From: Beta vulgaris subsp. vulgaris
Taxonomy: Eukaryota > Streptophyta > Magnoliopsida > Caryophyllales > Amaranthaceae
Direction of reading: 5' to 3'
Length of the DNA stretch: 64,000 bases
Assembly (NCBI RefSeq): GCF_026745355.1
Contig: NC_079205.1
Location: 37,516,045-37,580,044, forward strand
Each line of letters starts with the position of its first letter. Position 1 is the stretch's first letter. Positions 10,695 through 22,081 of the stretch are shown here, in pieces. The position numbers and the translations under genes were made by a program. The notes under the pieces are model-generated. The model worked only from the letters and a program-made list of their open reading frames with translations. It was not told the DNA's origin and did no database searches.

Positions 10695-11040
10695 ACTCAC
10701 CTCATTCATTTGTCCTTGTAATGGCGATTCTGTTTCATTGCAATCAGGGATTGTATTTCTACATTTCAGGCTATTCAATGTTCAATAAGACTTCCGCACT
10801 TTAATGGCAACTAGCCTTATATCAAAAACAAATAAAAAGTTTGATTTTGTAATAACATGTATGAAAAATTGTTCAGAACATTCATTGTATTTTCTTTTTT
10901 TCCGACCAATAAATAAGAAATATTATAAATGTGATTGTTAATTGAGGGTATGATGGTAAAAGAGGGGTAAATTCGTATTTTGTTAATTAAGGGTATAATG
11001 GGGTTTATAATTTTTTGTGTTCCCTACCTCTTTCCTTATA
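10695..11040. other. Downstream flank of the acyltransferase
   Basis: AT-rich non-coding sequence that should hold the 3' UTR. AATAAA at 10831-10836 could serve as a polyadenylation signal. No repeat or gene is evident before the Stowaway element at 11041. Confidence 0.4.
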
Positions 11041-11297
11041 CTACCTCTGTTTTTATTTAGTTGCAACGTTTTGACTTTCACGCTTGCCAATGTACAATTT
11101 CAAATCGTTTTATCTCTAATTGTATGTAAGTAAAAATTATAAAAATTTGATATTATGAAAGTTTACATCGAAACGAATCAAACAAGACCCCACATGACTA
11201 TATTTTGTTTAACATATAAATCAATAAATGTGGTCAAATAAGAGAACATGAATAGTGCAATTTGTCAAACGTTGCAACTAAAAAAGAACGGAGGTAG
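11041..11297. mobile_element. Stowaway MITE
   Basis: A 257-bp non-coding element flanked by TA at 11039-11040 and 11298-11299. The left terminus CTACCTCTGTTTTTATTTAG and the complement of the right terminus CTACCTCCGTTCTTTTTAG are clear inverted repeats that continue into GTTGCAACGTT. It shares the internal CCCCACATGACTAT block with the other Stowaway copies. It lies about 350 bp downstream of the acyltransferase stop codon. Confidence 0.88.
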
Positions 11298-11307
11298 TAT
11301 AATAGAG

Positions 11308-11335
11308 ACTAACTTAACATGCACGCTATGCGTGC
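11308..11335 (-). mobile_element. Possible Helitron 3' terminus
   Basis: On the minus strand a perfect 6-bp hairpin (GCACGC, loop ATA, GCGTGC; plus positions 11321-11335) is followed about 7 bases later by TTAG-T. The expected Helitron ending is CTRR-T, so the first base would be mutated. The body would extend rightward. No 5' end or Rep-helicase was found. Confidence 0.3.
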
Positions 11336-12098
11336 GAAAGCATATAAAAAATTATATTAATTCTAAAATTACATATAATAACATGAAATTGTTTGTTTAA
11401 AGTTTCATTAAAAAAAACATCTTAGGTGCAACGGTATAATAACAAAAAAATGTAAATAAGCATCTAAAATAGTAATATCATCTAGATAGTAAATTCTAAA
11501 ATGTATATCAAAGCAAAAGAAAATAAAGTCAAAGTTAAATAAAACACCTCTTAAAGAACAATACGTTCAATTTGTTCACAAAGTATTGGTAAAAAAAAAT
11601 TGACATAATTTCTATATTTAGCGAACATCTTAATAATGCAACAAATGTAACACCAAACTAAAGAAAATAAACATAAAATTTGATTTCTTTGATGTTTTTC
11701 TTAAGGGCAGAGTAAGAAGATTGAGTAGTCTCTTAATTTCGTTCTTGATGGATTAGTTTGTAGTGCTGAATTTATTGATTTAGAGAATTAATTTCTTCTC
11801 TTTCTACTAAATTATTGGCATATATAGTAATGTCTAAATTTTGTATTGACAATATTTTTTCTCGAACTAATGAGATCGCAAATCAAACCAAATTATTATC
11901 CGCCTCTATGCATATTAAACTTAAAAATAAATAATGAATTTATATTCAACTTATTTATTAACAACACCCAATAAAATCAAACTTCTAGTCAATCTGAACA
12001 ATTTGTAAGCAACCAACTCTATTTACTTGACCCTTCGATCACCAATAACAAATAGACAAAAACAATACCCACCAAATCAAAATAAGTTCACCTTAGCT
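11336..12098. other. No gene seen
   Basis: AT-rich sequence between the Helitron-like hairpin and the large MULE. I recognise no reading frame, terminal repeat or tandem array in it. It may be the interior of a non-autonomous Helitron ending at 11308. Confidence 0.35.
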
Positions 12099-12179
12099 TT
12101 AAGTGCACTCTTAGGCCCTAAACTTTCAACTTTGTTGCAATTTAGGTACTAATGTTTTAAATGTTGCAATTAAGGGACT
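12099..12179. repeat. Left terminal inverted repeat of the MULE
   Basis: 81 bp matching the complement of 16812-16892 with two differences by eye. Beyond it the two ends stay loosely similar for about 25 bp. MULE TIRs usually hold the transposase binding site and the promoter. Confidence 0.9.
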
Positions 12180-12417
12180 AAGTAGTAACGTCCGTTATCT
12201 TTAGAAAAGCTCCGTTAAGCATAACAATTGCAGCATGTTTTGGGCCTGAACTTTCAAGCCTCTTTTTTTTTTAATTTGTTCTCAAATTAAAAAAGAGCAT
12301 ATTAGTAGTTTTAAATAGAATTCTTCTACTATACGGCAGCCTTCTTCCACTTTGCTCCACAAATTGCCAAAAATAATACTCTTTTTTCTTCAACCTTTTT
12401 CACAACCAACAGTGAAG

Positions 12418-15400
12418 ATGACGGCTTGGTTTCCACCACCGAGGGTGCCTCCCAATCTTACTCCTCCTGATGGTAAGTTGCTTCAAACGAATTATACTTT
12501 TTTCCTTTTGTTGTTTGCTGATGTTTTCATTTTTTTTTTTTTTTGCTTAATTTTTGATTTAGGATTTTTTTGGGTTGATTTTGATTATTGAATTATATTT
12601 TTGTTTGATTGTGGTTTGTTGAAAGTTGTGATTAAATTAACTTATCTACTAATTAGAGTTTAGGATTTGTGTGTATTATTATACTTCCTCCGTTTCTAAA
12701 TAAGTGCAACATTTCTTGTTTTCACGTTTGCCAATGCATTATTTTAACCATTAATATCTTCAATTAGCAATAGGTAAAAATTTAAAAAAGTTGATATTAA
12801 AAAAATTCACATTCATACGAATCTAACAAGATCCCACATGACTATGTTTTTCCTAAAATGTAAATCACCAAAGCTAATTAAAGTTTAAACTGTGAATAGT
12901 AAATACTATGCAAATGTTGCACTTATTTAGAAACGGAGGAAGTATAATTTTAACCCACACTCAAACACACATTTTATATTTGTTAAAGTTCAGTTATTTT
13001 GAATGAAGATATCATCAGTGAGGATTAATTAAGTATAATTTCAATATTTTATTTATTATGTTCTGTTTTATCGGATATAGAAAATTTTGGTTGAGGTTTT
13101 ACGTTCATTAAGGAAATGATATGGGTTTATCAATATTTTTTTCTTCAAACTTGGCTTTTTTTTTAGCTTCAATTGCGAATTGATGTAATGTCGTATTGAA
13201 GACAAGTTATATAATGTATGTCAAGTGACTAATATTATGAAAAAAATTCATTACCTTATACATTTGTCTTCTTTGATCATTTACTTTATGCTACATTTAC
13301 ATTATGCAAATCAGTTATGCTTTTACTTTATGCTATGTACTTTATTATTGATAAAGTTTATCCATTTTAATTTGGCAGACATTGTATTGAACCCATGTTT
13401 AATTGTGCACCATGGTGGGAAATGGACAGAAGATTGTGATCTTGTGTATAATGGGGGTTTGGTCAATGTGTTTGAGGACATACCAGAGACTATATCAATG
13501 TCTTACATTAGAAATATTATCAACAAGTTAGGCCACAAAGACATAATCAAGCTACATTACCAGGATCCTAACAAAAATTTCAGTGATTGGCTCAGATATT
13601 TAGGCTTTGAGATGAGTACCTTTGATCCTTTTTTGGCATTGCTCTTGAAATATAAGGTGATTCATGTGTACACAGAACATGAAAGTGTGGAAGTGATGAG
13701 TGAGAACAAGTCTCCTTCAATTGACTGGGATAATGAAAACAACAATCATGGACTTCAGCTGGGTGATGATCACAACAATCAATCTTTTATTTCTCTGCTT
13801 AGTTCAATGCATAACTCAACAATGAATGCAATTGATTTGTCATGGGACATAGACTATGATACCGATGGTACAGATGAAGATAATGATGAAGTTGTAAATG
13901 CTAGGGATAAGGTTAGGGAGGAACAAAAAAAACAGATGTCATATGAGGCAGAGTTAGTGATGTTGAAGAAGTTAGCAGACACAAAAGGCAAGAGTCTCAA
14001 TGACTTCTCAAATGACTTTGAGGGGGAAAGTGACTTGGATAGCCCTAGTGAATCAGATAGTGATGATTGTGGGTACTTATTTGGACCTGAACCAGATGCA
14101 AAGAACAAGAAAAAAATATGAGTTCTTAGAAGATAGTGACAACAGACAGTCCAAGTTCTATATTGGCCAAGTCTTTGAGAATGCTGCTTCATTTAGAAAG
14201 GCAATAATTGACTACTCCATTGAAGTAGGAAGAAACATTCCATTTAGCAGAAATGACAAGGACAGGATGGGTGCTGTGTGCTCAAATAAGGATAAAGGCT
14301 GCCCTTGGAGGATATGGGCGTCATGGGAAAGAGGCAACAAATTTTTTTTGGTGAAGACACACAATCCTGAACACACTTGTGGTAGGACATCTAAGGTGAA
14401 GAAAATGACATCCTCATGGATTGCATCTAACTATATAACAAAATTCAAGGTGAATCCATGCATCAAACTTCATGACATAATTGAAACCATTTGGCTGGAA
14501 TGGGGAATCAAAGTGAGTAGGTTTATGGCCTACAGAGCAAGAAAGAAAGGCCAAGCCTTAATTGTGGGAGAATACAAAGAGCAATACTCCTTACTCCCTA
14601 GGTATGCTGCTGAAATACTGAAGAGCAACAGAAACAACACTGTGAAGCTGAAAATGAATGGTATTGTGTTTGAAAGAATATATTTCTGCTTTGAAGCATT
14701 GAGGAAAGGGTTTATGGCAGGTTGCAGACCTTTTATTTCACTTGATGGTTGCTTTCTTAAAGGGCCATTTGGTGGACAACTTTTGGTTGCAGTTGGTAGA
14801 GATGGGAACAATCAAATGTTTCCCATAGCTTGGGCTGTTATGGAAGTTGAAAGTACCGAGAGTTGGACTTAGTTTCTAGAGTTGCTAGCTTCTGATTTGG
14901 GAACAAATGAAGGTGTAGGCTACACCATCATGTCTGATCAACAAAAGGGACTCATAAATGCAGTGTCAAGTGTTTTCCCATAAGCTGAATCTAGGGTATG
15001 TGCAAGACATGTATACTGTAATTTTAGGACAGTATTTGGTGGTGGTATGGAGTTTAGAAAACAATTTTGGATAATGCTAAAAGCACTACAGAGAATGAAT
15101 TCAAGGCTCAGATTAAGGTAATGAGGGGGATCTCTAATGCAGCAGCTGAAGATCTTTTGAAAAAAAATTACCGAAAGTGGTGTAGAGCTTTCTACACTTC
15201 AATGTCAAACTGTAATAGTGTCGACAACAACATGAGTGAGGTATTCAATGCCTATATTCTTCATAGCAGACATAAGCCTATCATTACAATGCTTGAAGAT
15301 ATTAGGGAAGGTTTAATGGAAAGACTATACAAAAAAAGAGATGAGGTTGGAAAAAAGGATCTGTTGTTATGTCCGAGAATTCAGCAACAAGTTGAGAAAC

Positions 15401-16308
15401 ATAAAATATGGGCTAGAGGTTGGAATGCATTTTGGGATGGTGGTTTCTGCTATGGTGTTCGGGAGGGTGCAACTCAGACTAAATTTGTGGTGAACTTAGC
15501 TGAAAAAACATGTAGTTGCAATGCATGGCAAGTTAGTGGAATACCTTGCAAACATGCAGTTGTAGCAATATGGAATACGGTTGATGAGCCTGAGCAGTAT
15601 GTGAATGACTACCTTAGGAAGGGAGTGTATATGAAAGCTTATGAATACATGTTGGAGCCATTAAATGGACCACAAGAATGGCCTGATTCAGACTTAGTAG
15701 TGATTGCCCCGGCTCTAAAAAAGGTACAACATTGACCTCAAACAAAAAGGAGGTTCCAAGTTGGTGAAGTTACAAAATCAGGAAAGATGAAGAAAGTAGG
15801 GACTGTGATGACTTGCAGCTTATGTGGGATCCAAGGACATAATAAAAGAGGTTGCAAGAATGTCCAAACTGAAACATCTAGGAGGTCTGATAATGGAGAA
15901 GGTACTTCACACACTAATAGTGCAAGTGTGCCAATGCATAATAGAGGAGTTGGAGTTTACACCTTTCCTAATGGATATCAAAGACAAGCAAATGTAAGTC
16001 ATGTGTTTTAATTATTTGTATTCTATTTAATATGTTGCTTCAGATTTTTAACTTTAATTGATTTCGAACTTTTGTTGCAGTTTGTTCCCATGCCTCGATC
16101 TACGCAACATATACAACCAAGGAACAATCAAAACCAAGCAAGGGGTGCAGCATTCTACTCAGATTATGAAGGAGAGCAAAGTGTATACAACTTTACTAAA
16201 GACTATCATTGGTCACAAACTGAAGTGGGATCACAACATTCACAAACAATAACAAGCCAAGGATTATTAGATCTTGCAGCTGCGAAAAGACTTCGGAGAA
16301 AGAATTAG
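12418..16308 (+). pseudogene. MuDR-type transposase gene of the MULE
   Basis: Exon 1 (12418-12472) starts MTAWFPPPR and ends at a GTAAG donor. Exon 2 begins at 13379 after a CAG acceptor and opens with a PB1-like N-terminal region (VLNPCLIVHHGGKW), then an acidic linker. A zinc finger follows (CSNKDKGCPW ... HNPEHTC, about 14277-14380). In the MULE transposase core the first aspartate is in FISLDGCFLKG, the second in TIMSDQQKG and the glutamate in MSEVFNAY. A SWIM finger (CSCNAWQ ... GIPCKHA, about 15505-15560) and a CCHC knuckle (CSLCGIQGHNKRGC) follow. An 87-bp intron (15994-16080) precedes the last coding exon, ending at 16308. Lesions: a frame change in an A-run near 14107-14120, stops at 14870-14872, 14981-14983 and 15733-15735, and a frame change near 15065. 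Confidence 0.88.
12684..12942. mobile_element. Stowaway MITE in intron 1 of the MULE transposase
   Basis: A 259-bp element with matching 30-bp TIRs starting CTTCCTCCGTTTCTAAATAA, flanked by TA at 12682-12683 and 12943-12944. It lies between the donor at 12473 and the acceptor at 13378, so it is spliced out with the intron. TIRs identical by eye mark it as the youngest of the three Stowaway copies here. Confidence 0.92.
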
Positions 16309-16811
16309 AAGTAACAAGGTAAGCCTTTATCAGTAAATAATTTCATTAAAGTCCATTATTATTTATAGATTTCATTAATACTTAGTTGTTCAGACCACTT
16401 AGATACAATTAAGACTTCACTTACTTCTTCTTTCTTTTGTTCTCCTCAACCAAGTAAAAAGCTTAAAAATTTTAACAAACAAATTTTGGATAATTATTGC
16501 AGATAATACCTGTTTCAAATAGCAAGGAGGAAGTAGCACAACTAACCTACTATATATCAAAGAGCAGAAGATAACATTTTTGGCTTTCAAATGTTAATTG
16601 CTATGCTTGAAGATTTTTTTGGATTGAAGTTGTTGTCTTTGCTCCGTTATCTATCCTTGTATTTTTTTTACTGTTGGAACAAATTGCTTTTGAACTTAGG
16701 TTTAATTTGGTTATGCTGCTACAATTAATGCAAATGATGTAGTTATTGTTTTTTTTTTAATTAATAGCTACTCTTAACAGAAGTTACAAAAGTTAACAGA
16801 ATGTTGGATGG

Positions 16812-16892
16812 AGTCCCTTAATTGCAACATTTGAAACATTAGTACCTAAACTGCAACAAAGTTGAAAGTTTAGGGCCTAAGAGTGCACTTAA
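16812..16892. repeat. Right terminal inverted repeat of the MULE
   Basis: Inverted partner of 12099-12179, ending CCTAAGAGTGCACTTAA. Just inside it lies the non-coding 3' part of the element, including a likely 3' UTR intron (about 16319-16501) with GTAAG and TTGCAG borders. Confidence 0.9.
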
Positions 16893-16901
16893 CTCTTAGC
16901 T

Positions 16902-18024
16902 TAACATTTACCACTATGAATGACAATAGCCTTAATCCAAGATAACAACACCTACCACACCCAAAAATAAACCCACCTCAACTTAACATGATTTTTCCCA
17001 AACCACCAAAACTTCTAATTTTTGTGGAGGCCACACATTTCCTTCTTCTACACTTTCCATACACCAAATTCCAAGTCCAATACTTATCTTCGTAACAACC
17101 AAACTCAAGGAGTAGCATTTACAAATCTATAATTGTTGAAAAAAAAAAAACTAAAAATCATATTTAATGACAGTATATATAATACTTTTTTAATGGTATA
17201 AATAATTCACCTCCTGAATCCCATGGTGCAATTTATATTCATTTTCCCTCTACTGTCTTTCATACACAGCTGCCGTCCCAAAAGTCGGAGCCGAGTCGCC
17301 TTCCGACAGACCCAACTCTAATGCTCTTATTGCTGCAACTCTGGAATAAAGGTGTAGTTGGTTTTTTTTTGGTTTTTTTGAGTTGGTTTTTCTTCAAATT
17401 TTAGGCTTTCGACCAATCTGTATGGGTTTTCCTATAAATTTTAATACGGGTTGTATAAGCATTGTTGAGAAATAAGCAAGATAAGTGACAAACTTTATGA
17501 ATTTTTCTATAATTTCTAATATAGTTTCTTTAATTTGTTCTGAATTTTAAAGAATTTATAAATGATTCTTGAGAATAGTGATTTGTAATAGAGATAAATT
17601 CTATGAACAATAGTAAATTTTTTTAGTTAATTTGTTCCTTGTCTAACTTCTAAATTCTGATTTCACTACAAATACACCTCTATTTTTATCATGACCCACC
17701 ATTAATTCGTAATGATTCTTGAGAATAGTGATTTGTAAGTAAATTTTTGTAAATGTTTTTGTATGTATTGACGTTCTAGGTTATTAGTTTTAATTTGTAT
17801 GTTAATTTTAAGTTTTAATAAAGTTTCCGATTATTTGAGTGATTTGCGTGATTTTATAACAAACAAAAAGTTAAAAAAACAAAAAGAATGGTGAGAGACT
17901 TAAGTGACAGAAACTAAACCAATCAAATTTTGTAACTAAAAACAATTACACTTTGTATGTCTAATGTTCAAATTTTGACTCTTATGCCGAAGAAAATTGA
18001 GTTTCTGTTTCGAAAAAAATTTAA
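16902..18024. other. Non-coding flank with a 28-bp direct repeat
   Basis: No gene seen. A 28-bp sequence starting AATGATTCTTGAGAATAGTG occurs at 17561-17588 and again, identical by eye, at 17711-17738, 150 bp apart. The stretch ends in a Helitron-like terminus at 18051 and may be part of a non-autonomous Helitron. Confidence 0.45.
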
Positions 18025-18051
18025 GCAAGCATCGCGTGCAAAAAATTCTAG
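18025..18051 (+). mobile_element. Helitron-like 3' terminus
   Basis: GCAAGC, loop ATC, GCGTGC (18025-18039) forms a 6-bp stem with one mismatch. Eight bases later comes CTAG at 18048-18051, followed by T. Hairpin, short spacer, CTRR and a T target is the Helitron 3' signature. The element would extend left. Its 5' TC end was not identified. Confidence 0.45.
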
Positions 18052-18065
18052 TATTTATTATATAA

Positions 18066-18670
18066 TGTAAGTTCTATTGTCTATCAATCTCGAAGTAATA
18101 GCAAACAATACTCGAACAAAAAATAACAAAGCAAGAAAGAACACACAAGAATTTTACGTGGAAACCCAAAAATTGGGAGAAAAACCACGAATATGCACTA
18201 GGAATCGGTGAATGTTCAAGAAAGATTACAAAAGCGCTCAAGAACTCTCTCTATAACTTTCTCTCTCTCTAATTTGTGAATATTGATGCAGAATACAATT
18301 AATGACGTATTAAGGAATCTATTTATACTCCTCCAAGGAAAAACGCGTTTCCGAAACGAAAAACGCACAAAAGAAGCCTCGCCTGATCGGGCACTTAACA
18401 CCAAAATAAAAACAGTCTCGGGCCTGACCGGGTGAGACACGCCCGAGTCGTTGTTCAGTGTCCTACCCGATCAGGCGAAGTGGTCTGAAGCCATCGGGTG
18501 ATGCTCAAAATACACACAGCTCTTATTTCGTTGCGGGTGCGATCGGGCGGCCTTGCCCGACCCGATCGAGCGAACCCCTTTTCAGCTCGTTTGACGCATT
18601 TCTTTAACGCAACCTCATCTCCACACCGCATACACCTCCATGAGCTCCATATGTCTCCATATACGCAACA
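18066..18670 (-). mobile_element. 3' LTR of a minus-strand Ty1/copia element
   Basis: On the minus strand the LTR starts TGTTGCGTATATGGAG at 18670, directly after a purine tract. The lower edge is inferred at the TG of 18066-18067. The AAAAACCACG near 18182, read on the minus strand as CGTGGTTTTT, sits where the R-U5 region lies in many plant copia LTRs. The partner 5' LTR was not found, so its age cannot be read from LTR divergence. Confidence 0.65.
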
Positions 18671-18685
18671 ATCTCCCACTTGGAG
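18671..18685 (-). promoter_or_regulatory. Polypurine tract of the copia element
   Basis: Read on the minus strand as AAGTGGGAGAT immediately before TGTTG of the LTR. This is the site that primes plus-strand DNA synthesis in reverse transcription. The motif and position are standard for plant copia elements. Confidence 0.75.
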
Positions 18686-18806
18686 ATAGGCGTAAGTGAA
18701 GAAAGCTTCATACCTTCATCATCCTCTCATTCATCTCGACTCCTAATCCACCACCTTCACTAACAATCAACGAAGGCCAGCTAAGGTCCTGCACAACCTT
18801 AGTTTA

Positions 18807-19762
18807 TCACAGCTCACACTCTTGGTGAGTATCTGCTGGATTCTTAGCACCCACCACTTTCTCCAGACTCAACTCATTTTCCACCACTAAACTCCTGATG
18901 TAGTGAAAGCGCCTAAGAATATGCTTAGTCATACACTGATACATGAGATTCTTAGCCAAACGCACTGCACTTTGACTATCACTATAAAGTATCACCTTCT
19001 CCTGTTTAATACCCATCTCCTCAAGAAAACCGATCAAACATACCATCTCCTTACCTGCCTCCATCATAGCCACATACTGGAACTCTGTTGTAGACAAAGA
19101 GATACACTTCTGTAACTTGGATATCCAACTCACTACATTACCCCCTACAGTAGAGACATATCCTGGCATGCTTTTGCTTATATCGATATCTCCACTGACA
19201 CCAACATCAACATAACCCTCAAGCTTTACTCCCTTCTGCAAGAAACAAAGCCTCATAATTGAAGTTTCCTTCAAATACCTTAGTAACCACTTTACAACAT
19301 CCCAATTTTTCTGACCTGGATTAGAAACAAACCTAATCACAACTCCCACTTCAAAAGCAATGTCTGGCCGTGTGCACACCATGACATAAATCAAGCTACC
19401 AACAGCTGAAGCATAAGGAACAATGGCCATCCGCTCCTTTTCTGCTTCTGTAGTTGGTGAATTCTCCCTTGTCAATTTGAGATCACTAGGAAGCGGTGAA
19501 TTTCTGGGTTTAGCATCTCCTACATTAAACCTCTTCAGCAGCTTAAGAATATAATCCTCCTGAGACAACTTCAACATACCAGTAGACTTGTCTCTGAAAA
19601 TCTTCATGGACAAGATTTGTGTAGATTCACCCAAATACTTCATCTCAAATACTTGTGATAACTTTCCCTTCACACCATTTATCAATTCCATAGTACTTGT
19701 ACCAACAATTAGCATATCATCAACATACAGAAGTAAGTAAACATAGTCATTTACAGACCTTT
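18807..19762 (-). pseudogene. Copia reverse transcriptase C-terminus and RNase H
   Basis: Begins within the RT palm at VYLLLYVDDMLIVG, with the catalytic YVDD. It continues through the copia connection (PYASAVGSLIYVMVCTRPDI) to RNase H (SLSTTEFQYVAMMEAGKE, LYSDSQSAVRLAKN, RRFHYIRSLVVEN). The usual LSTTEAEY is changed to LSTTEFQY, so a conserved acidic site is altered, and the C-terminus departs from the NPADMLTK consensus. The upstream part of RT is separated from this piece by the insertion at 19771-20394. Function is lost. Confidence 0.88.
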
Positions 19763-20402
19763 GAAAATAATACGGATCATGAGACGCCAAGTGTTACTGG
19801 ATGTGGTAAGGTGTTTAGAAACAAGACAGTGCCAAATACAGTGCTAAACACAGCGCCAAACATAGTGCTAACCACTGTCCAGGCAACCAAAGAGGAGTTC
19901 GACATGGAAGACGAAGTCGTATTCGAATTTGGGATGTCACTTGGACGTGGGCCAAGTTATTCTTGTATTACTTGGATTGGTATAGAGTAGTAGTGTGTTA
20001 TGTAATTACTCTAATAATTTCTTATTATGTTTTATGTTGTTTTAGTAGGAGTTAACTCGGTTGGAGTTAGTTAGTGTAGTCGGTTGGAGTTAGTTACTGA
20101 AGTCGGTTTGTTTAGTGCATGGCTTGTACTATATAAGCACATGTGGTCATAATAATGTAGAAGATATATACGTTGTTGAATATTGAAATAGAAATCTTTG
20201 AGAGTATTGCTAAGAATACTTGAGAGAAAGTTTAGAGACTAGCTTGACTAGCAGATCAAAGTCGTTGCCTTTATTCCAAACTTGAAGTTGTTGCCTTCAA
20301 GATTCTATCCAACTTCACCTTCAAACACAAACCATAATCGTTTCTTTTAATCAAGAAACCTCCATATCCATCTGGAACATCAAGTTCCACATCAGAAAAT
20401 AA
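19763..20402 (+). mobile_element. Insertion in the copia RT: retroelement 3' end plus LTR-like sequence
   Basis: GAAAATAA occurs at both 19763-19770 and 20395-20402, and the RT frame is broken exactly between them, so about 624 bp were inserted with an 8-bp duplication. On the plus strand the insert encodes the tail FDMEDEVVFEFGMSLGRGPSYS to a stop near 19988. It continues with LTR-like sequence beginning TGTGTTATGTAATTAC and containing CTATATAAGC (about 20130) as a TATA box. The ends themselves show no clear LTR or TIR motif, so the mechanism is unresolved. Confidence 0.5.
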
Positions 20403-21218
20403 CAACAATGATCACTATCAGCTCTCTTGAACCCACTGCTACACATGAAAGTGTCAAACTTTATGTACCATTGTCTAGGAGCCTGCTTCAATCCATATAA
20501 GCTCCTCTTGAGCTTGCACACCAAGTTCTCCTTTCCGTGAACTTCAAAACCATATGGTTGCTTCATGTAGATCTCCTCATCTAGATCAGCATGTAGAAAT
20601 GCAATCTTAACATCCTTTGTTCTAAGAATAGATTTTCAGCAGCAACAATAGCCAACAAAAATAGTAGTCAACTTTACAACAGGAGCAAATATTTCATAAT
20701 AACCTATACTCTCCTTTTGTAGGAACCCCTCTATTACTAATCTCACCTTAGCTGACACTTCCATTAGGTTCTTGCTTCAATATGAAGATCCACTTGTTGC
20801 TAAGTGCTCTCATACCTGCAAGCAATGCAGACAACTCCCATGTCTGATTCTTTTCCAGGGACTGCATCTCATCTTTCATAGCTAGCTCCCACTTAGATGA
20901 ATCAGTCGAATTTATTGCTTCTCTGTATGATTCTGGTTCACCTGCATCAGTTAGTAGCAAATAACACATACAAGGTGAATATCGAACAGGTGTTTTTGAC
21001 ACCCTTGCAGATTTTCTCAAGTCAACTTGACAAACAATTCTCCTTGTACTAGAACTGGAGCCTCTTGGTTGTATGACAATAGTACCCTCTGAATTACCAG
21101 GCTGTGAGATATCTAACTCATCAGAATCAGACCCTGCAGGAGTGTTAACTTCATCCTTATGTTGCTCAACCCGTTCTGGAACAAGGACATTCCTTCCATC
21201 AATGCCACCTGTCTCCAC
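20403..21218 (-). pseudogene. Copia integrase-RT linker and reverse transcriptase N-terminus
   Basis: Pieces on the minus strand, in order: the acidic linker with EPESYREAINSTDSSKWELAMKDE and NKWIFILKQEPNGS, a stretch with stops and frame changes (20570-20748), then [34 protein letters not shown] reaching DHCCYF at the insertion edge. [11 protein letters not shown] is diagnostic of copia RT. The breaks mean no intact polyprotein remains. Confidence 0.85.
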
Positions 21219-21254
21219 AAACTCCTTCTCCTAAACTCCCACTATCTTAGTAAT

Positions 21255-21990
21255 CTAATATTTATCACCAAATATATCCTTATACAACTTGGTCTCATCA
21301 AATGTGACATCACAGTATCTCAAAGTCTTCCTACCTTTTGGTTCCCAACATCGATATCCATACTTCTCAGAACCATACCCAATAAAATAACATTTAACGG
21401 CTTTTGGGTCTAACTTGTCACATTTCTCATACTGGACATATGCAACACAACCAAATAGTTTTAGAAAAGAAAGATTTACCTCCTCTCCACTCCAAGCCTC
21501 CTCTGAAGACTTCAACTCCAATGGAACTTATGGTCCTCTATTTATCAAATAAGTTGATGTACTAACTGAATCTGCCCAGAACATCGTAGGTAGCCCTGTA
21601 TGTAACCTCATACTTCTAGCCCTATCAGTTAGTGTCCTGTTCATTCTCTCTGCAACTCTATTCTCTCGAAGTTTCTCTGGAACTGTCCTCTTCAGAATTA
21701 TACCGTTCTCCTCACAAAGTTTTATATACTTTGCCAACTCATACTCAACTCCATTGTCAAACTTAATGCACTTAATCTTCTTTTTAATCTGATTTTCGAC
21801 CTCAGCTTTCCACTTCTTGAAGGTTTCATAAAGCTCATATTTCTTCTTCATGAAATAGACCCATACCTTCCTCTTGTAGCCATCAATGAAAGTAACAAAA
21901 TACTGTGAGCCTCCAAGGGATCTAACTGGGAAGGTCCCCACAAATCAGTGTGCGCCAATTCTAGCTTCTCATAACTTTTAACCAAGCCAA
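21255..21990 (-). pseudogene. Copia integrase
   Basis: Integrase inserts the element cDNA into chromosomal DNA. The core starts near 21990 with KLELAHTDLWG (first aspartate). FDNGVEYE carries the second aspartate and NRVAERMNRTLTDRARS the glutamate. After a break near 21525 the C-terminal part reads KLFGCVAYV and CYFIGYGSEKYGYRCWEP. Sequence upstream of 21990 no longer matches copia, and the CACTA boundary is 74 bp further on. Confidence 0.87.
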
Positions 21991-22081
21991 ACCTACATCA
22001 TTATCCACCCTTGCCAAATACCTCTTCCAAATCAATGCTTAATTCGTTGCAAATGGCTCCAACCACTACTACATTAAAAGG

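Larger units (their letters stand above)
12099..16892 (+). mobile_element. Nearly complete autonomous-type Mutator-like element (MULE)
   Basis: The 4,794-bp element is bounded by inverted termini starting TTAAGTGCACTCTTAGGCCC. The flanks ACCTTAGCT (12090-12098) and CTCTTAGCT (16893-16901) match at 7 of 9 bases, as expected for a Mutator 9-bp target duplication with a little decay. It encodes one multi-exon transposase on the plus strand and contains a Stowaway element in intron 1. Intact structure, TIRs differing at two sites and few coding lesions suggest a fairly young copy. No second gene of the mudrB type is seen. Confidence 0.9.
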
